A DNA stretch of 13,193 bases. Source: Clostridiales bacterium UBA929 (GTDB taxonomy: Bacteria > Bacillota > Clostridia > Oscillospirales > UBA929). A program made the translations under genes and the position numbers. The stretch is from contig DBDP01000100.1 in assembly GCA_002293625.1 (NCBI GenBank), positions 1 to 13,193 on the forward strand, read 5' to 3'. Within the stretch, counting starts at the first letter, position 1; each line of letters opens with the position of its first letter. The notes beneath the pieces were generated by a model. The model did no database searches. It saw only the letters and a program-made list of their open reading frames with translations, and had not been told where the DNA came from. Of the stretch, positions 11,165 through 13,193 are shown in pieces.

Positions 11165-12328
11165 TTATTTTTCGGTCAATTTGGTATGCTCCACCAGTTC
11201 TTCCCCAATCGGGATGCCGAACGGGTTGATCGTATCGTTAATCATCGTCAGCGCTTCCTCGGAAAGCACCATCTCATAATAACCGTTGTTGATCTCGGCG
11301 GGATGCACCACCGACTGCGTCGGCAGGGTGGAGAAATGCACGTTATCCATTCCGATTTTCCGCACCTGGTCGGCAAACCAAAGCAGGTTACCCCAGTCTA
11401 TGTCGCTCTTCAAATTCTCTTTCGCGATGTCGATATATTCGGGGAACTTCGTCCAGTTGGAGAGCGCTTTGCTCCCGACGGCGGCGAGCAGTTTCTGCTG
11501 CGTCTCCATCCGCCCGTAATCATCGTACCCCGCGCCGTTCGCACCGACACGGAAGCGCACAAGCTGCAATGCCTCGTCGGCGTTCAAGTGCTGCTGCCCC
11601 TTTTGGAGGTTGATCCCCTCTGCCGGCACATACATACGTATCGGCACATAAAAATCCACGCCGTCCACGGCTTGAATTAGGCGCTTGAAGCCTCTGTAAT
11701 CCACCACGGCCGCGTACTCCGGCTGATAGCCGATCAGCGTCGCGATCTCTTGCTTGAGGTTCGGGATACCCCGGTCTTCCTCGTCAATGCCGCTCCGCTG
11801 CGAATACGCGCCGTTGATTTTCTTAATGGAGCGCGAAGCGCTGCCCACCACCGTATCGCGGGGAATGGAGAGCATATGGCAGGTTCCCGCCTTGGTGTCG
11901 AGCGTCGCGACCATCAGCGTGTCGGTCAAGCCCTCGTTCGACCCGGCAAGCAGGAAGGTATATACACCTTCTCTCCTTACATATCCATTCTCGGCGGGAG
12001 ACGGCTTCACGGACGGAGCGACCGTGCCGGAAGGGGTGGGAAGCGGGGACGCCAGAGGAAACTCAACGCTGGGGGACGGACGGTTAATCTGAATATCGCC
12101 GCCGCCCGGCGGACGAACCCACAGCATCGCCGTGATGAACAATCCCAACGCGAGTACGAGCAGCGTCGCGCCCGCGATCAAAGCGATCTTAACGCCCAAA
12201 CGGCGTCGCCTCCACCATGCGGGGAACCTAAACGGGTTTTTCTCCGCCCGCGCAGGCGCGTCGCCGGAACTTGTATTGTCATTTGACCCCACCCGTTTGC
12301 CTGAGTAGGGGCGTTTCAAAAATGCCAT
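11165..12328 (-). CDS. LytR-CpsA-Psr (LCP) family wall-polymer ligase
   Basis: The 387-residue protein has a basic cytoplasmic N-terminus, one membrane helix at about 46-69 (ALIAGATLLVLALGLFITA), a Pro/Ser-rich linker to about 112 and an extracellular LCP domain. Typical residues are D136 in TDTLMVATLD, R157-D158 in SIPRDT, KINGAYSQ, and the late block NADEALQLVRFR with GRMETQQKLLAA. LCP enzymes transfer undecaprenyl-linked polymers such as teichoic acids or capsule to peptidoglycan. An LCP gene between yqeK and rsfS is a recurrent arrangement in Bacillota. ATG 12328 lacks a good Shine-Dalgarno site; the leader just upstream resembles the end of the dispersed repeat. Confidence 0.93.
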   Translation of the reverse strand: MAFLKRPYSGKRVGSNDNTSSGDAPARAEKNPFRFPAWWRRRRLGVKIALIAGATLLVLALGLFITAMLWVRPPGGGDIQINRPSPSVEFPLASPLPTPSGTVAPSVKPSPAENGYVRREGVYTFLLAGSNEGLTDTLMVATLDTKAGTCHMLSIPRDTVVGSASRSIKKINGAYSQRSGIDEEDRGIPNLKQEIATLIGYQPEYAAVVDYRGFKRLIQAVDGVDFYVPIRMYVPAEGINLQKGQQHLNADEALQLVRFRVGANGAGYDDYGRMETQQKLLAAVGSKALSNWTKFPEYIDIAKENLKSDIDWGNLLWFADQVRKIGMDNVHFSTLPTQSVVHPAEINNGYYEMVLSEEALTMINDTINPFGIPIGEELVEHTKLTEK

Positions 12329-12332
12329 AATT

Positions 12333-12349
12333 TCAACACTTACTTTCTA
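12333..12349. repeat. Solo right-end fragment of the dispersed repeat
   Basis: TCAACACTTACTTTCTA matches the right end of copy C (TCAACACTTCGTTTCTA, 12449-12465) at 15 of 17 positions in the same orientation. Copy C is thus flanked by a near-direct repeat. It lies immediately upstream of the LCP start codon and may have displaced its ribosome site. Confidence 0.55.
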
Positions 12350-12463
12350 GGCATGTTGATAATTGCCCGCTCCGGCTTTCGACACCGCGCCAAAGGCGCC
12401 TGCTCGAAAGCACTTCGCTCGTTCACCTTATAGCTGAACACGCAATTATCAACACTTCGTTTC
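12350..12463. repeat. Dispersed palindromic repeat, copy C
   Basis: The outer arms TGTTGATAATTGC (12354-12366) and GCAATTATCAACA (12442-12454) are a perfect 13-bp pair. Inside, GCTTTCGA/TCGAAAGC (12375-12382/12404-12411) encloses GCGCC/GGCGC around AAA (12387-12399), both perfect. A third stem, GTTCA/TGAAC (12421-12437), has partly decayed. The right end provides the last codon and the TGA stop of yqeK. Confidence 0.88.
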
Positions 12464-13012
12464 TATCCAGTTGATTGTCTCAACAGTAAATTTATCCTCA
12501 GGTCGTCCCCGCTCGCGCACATACCGCAGCGTCATACGCGCTCCCAGCAGCAAAGCGCGGTCGAGGTCACGAAACATCAGAGCTCGCACCTCAGAAAGTC
12601 CCGGAAAGCCTGTCCTGCAAGGCTCCGCCCAATCGGCTAGGTAGATGATTTTTTCTAAAAGCGTCATCCCCGCACGCCCTGTCGCGTGCCAGCGGACTGC
12701 TGAGACAATACCGCTAGTATACCCCAAACTCGCGGCAAAAGCCGCCCCCGTTATCGCATGGTATACATTGGGAACCGTCTCCTCCCATACATCGGGCAGT
12801 ATACCATAATCCTTCATCAATTTCAACTGGTCGGGCGCTTCTTTTGTCATATCGTGCAAAAGCGCGGCGAAGCGCGCCTCCGTTTCGTCGGCACCCCACC
12901 GCTGCGCGAGGGCGGCGGCGGTCGCCTCAACCCCCAATGTATGCAACGCGCGGCGCGGCGACAACTTTTCCCGCAGCATCCCGCGAAGCTCCTCAAGACT
13001 TGGCGTACCCAT
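12449..13012 (-). CDS. yqeK: YqeK, HD-domain diadenosine tetraphosphatase
   Basis: The 187-residue product is a YqeK-type HD hydrolase, which cleaves Ap4A symmetrically to ADP with Fe/metal ions. Metal-site residues are visible: H24 (LHTLGVEATA), H53-D54 (AALLHDMTK), H85 (VYHAITGA), H109 (VRWHATGRAGM) and D127 (IIYLADWAEP). ATG 13012 is chosen because AGGGAGG lies six bases upstream and the family begins there; a start at 13129 would run through nadD. It overlaps the end of nadD by 20 bp, so translation is probably coupled. The terminal codons and TGA stop lie in repeat copy C. Confidence 0.94.
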   Translation of the reverse strand: MGTPSLEELRGMLREKLSPRRALHTLGVEATAAALAQRWGADETEARFAALLHDMTKEAPDQLKLMKDYGILPDVWEETVPNVYHAITGAAFAASLGYTSGIVSAVRWHATGRAGMTLLEKIIYLADWAEPCRTGFPGLSEVRALMFRDLDRALLLGARMTLRYVRERGRPEDKFTVETINWIETKC

Positions 13013-13193
13013 ACAGCCCCTCCCTTCGGATATACGCGAACACTTCCGGCGGAAGCAATTCCTCCCCGCCACCTTCGGATAAACGGGCGCGCGCCTCGGT
13101 GCTGGAAACCGGCGTCCTAGGGAACACATAGGGTTCGCAGAGTCTTTTTAATTCCTCGGCTCGATACCACGATCCGAACGTCTCCCACATATC
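12993..13193 (-). CDS. nadD: Nicotinate-nucleotide adenylyltransferase, C-terminal end (partial)
   Basis: Only the last 66 codons are in the window; the frame is open to the edge. The segment PVSSTEARARLSEGGG followed by LLPPEVFAYIRREGLYG is the standard C-terminus of NadD, including the SSTE-R motif that contacts nucleotide. NadD converts nicotinate mononucleotide to deamido-NAD in NAD synthesis. Overlap with yqeK and the following lcp-rsfS-leuS order support the assignment. A methionine near the window edge is internal, not the start. Confidence 0.9.
   Translation of the reverse strand, partial: DMWETFGSWYRAEELKRLCEPYVFPRTPVSSTEARARLSEGGGEELLPPEVFAYIRREGLYGYAKS

Overview
The window is the junction between a bacterial chromosome and an integrated temperate phage (or very phage-like element). 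Gene content and order (nadD, yqeK, an LCP cell-wall gene, rsfS, leuS, all on the minus strand), strong Shine-Dalgarno sites, sigma-A type promoters and Clostridia-type phage genes point to a Gram-positive Bacillota, most likely an uncultivated member of class Clostridia with a moderately high-GC genome. This placement is inferred from gene families, not from a marker gene.

Positions 1-6369 are the right-hand end of the prophage. A plus-strand lysogeny module (3491-6350) encodes an ImmR-like HTH repressor, an ImmA-like metallopeptidase, an unrecognised protein, a two-helix membrane protein and a tyrosine integrase that ends 19 bp from the 3' end of tRNA-Val(GAC). The tRNA gene is therefore the likely attachment site. 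A divergent minus-strand early module (3200 to 1, leaving the window) encodes a Cro-like HTH protein, an excisionase-type HTH protein, a small membrane protein, an HExxH protein, a 40-residue ORF, a YqaJ nuclease and a DUF1351 protein, the last two belonging to a phage recombination cassette. A promoter with an operator inside its spacer faces the early module. Two plus-strand promoter-terminator units interrupt the early module: one encodes a basic 44-residue protein, the other only a transcript of about 50 nt.

Positions 6370-13193 are chromosomal: tRNA-Val, an SGNH-hydrolase lipoprotein, a hairpin-rich intergenic region, then leuS, rsfS, an LCP ligase gene, yqeK and the 3' end of nadD, arranged as one minus-strand transcription unit. 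The operon combines NAD synthesis, Ap4A hydrolysis, wall-polymer attachment, ribosome silencing and tRNA-Leu charging, a linkage seen in many Bacillota.

The least explained signal is a dispersed palindromic repeat of about 110 bp. Three near-complete copies (835-946, 11057-11161, 12350-12463) differ in sequence but keep their stems by compensatory changes. Fragments of it lie at 10642-10681, 12333-12349 and perhaps 7852-7875. One full copy is inside the prophage. The copies abut genes closely enough to supply a stop codon (yqeK), a ribosome site and GTG start (leuS) and a C-terminal tail (rsfS). A second, unrelated cluster of seven hairpins (8011-8241) abuts the leuS stop codon.
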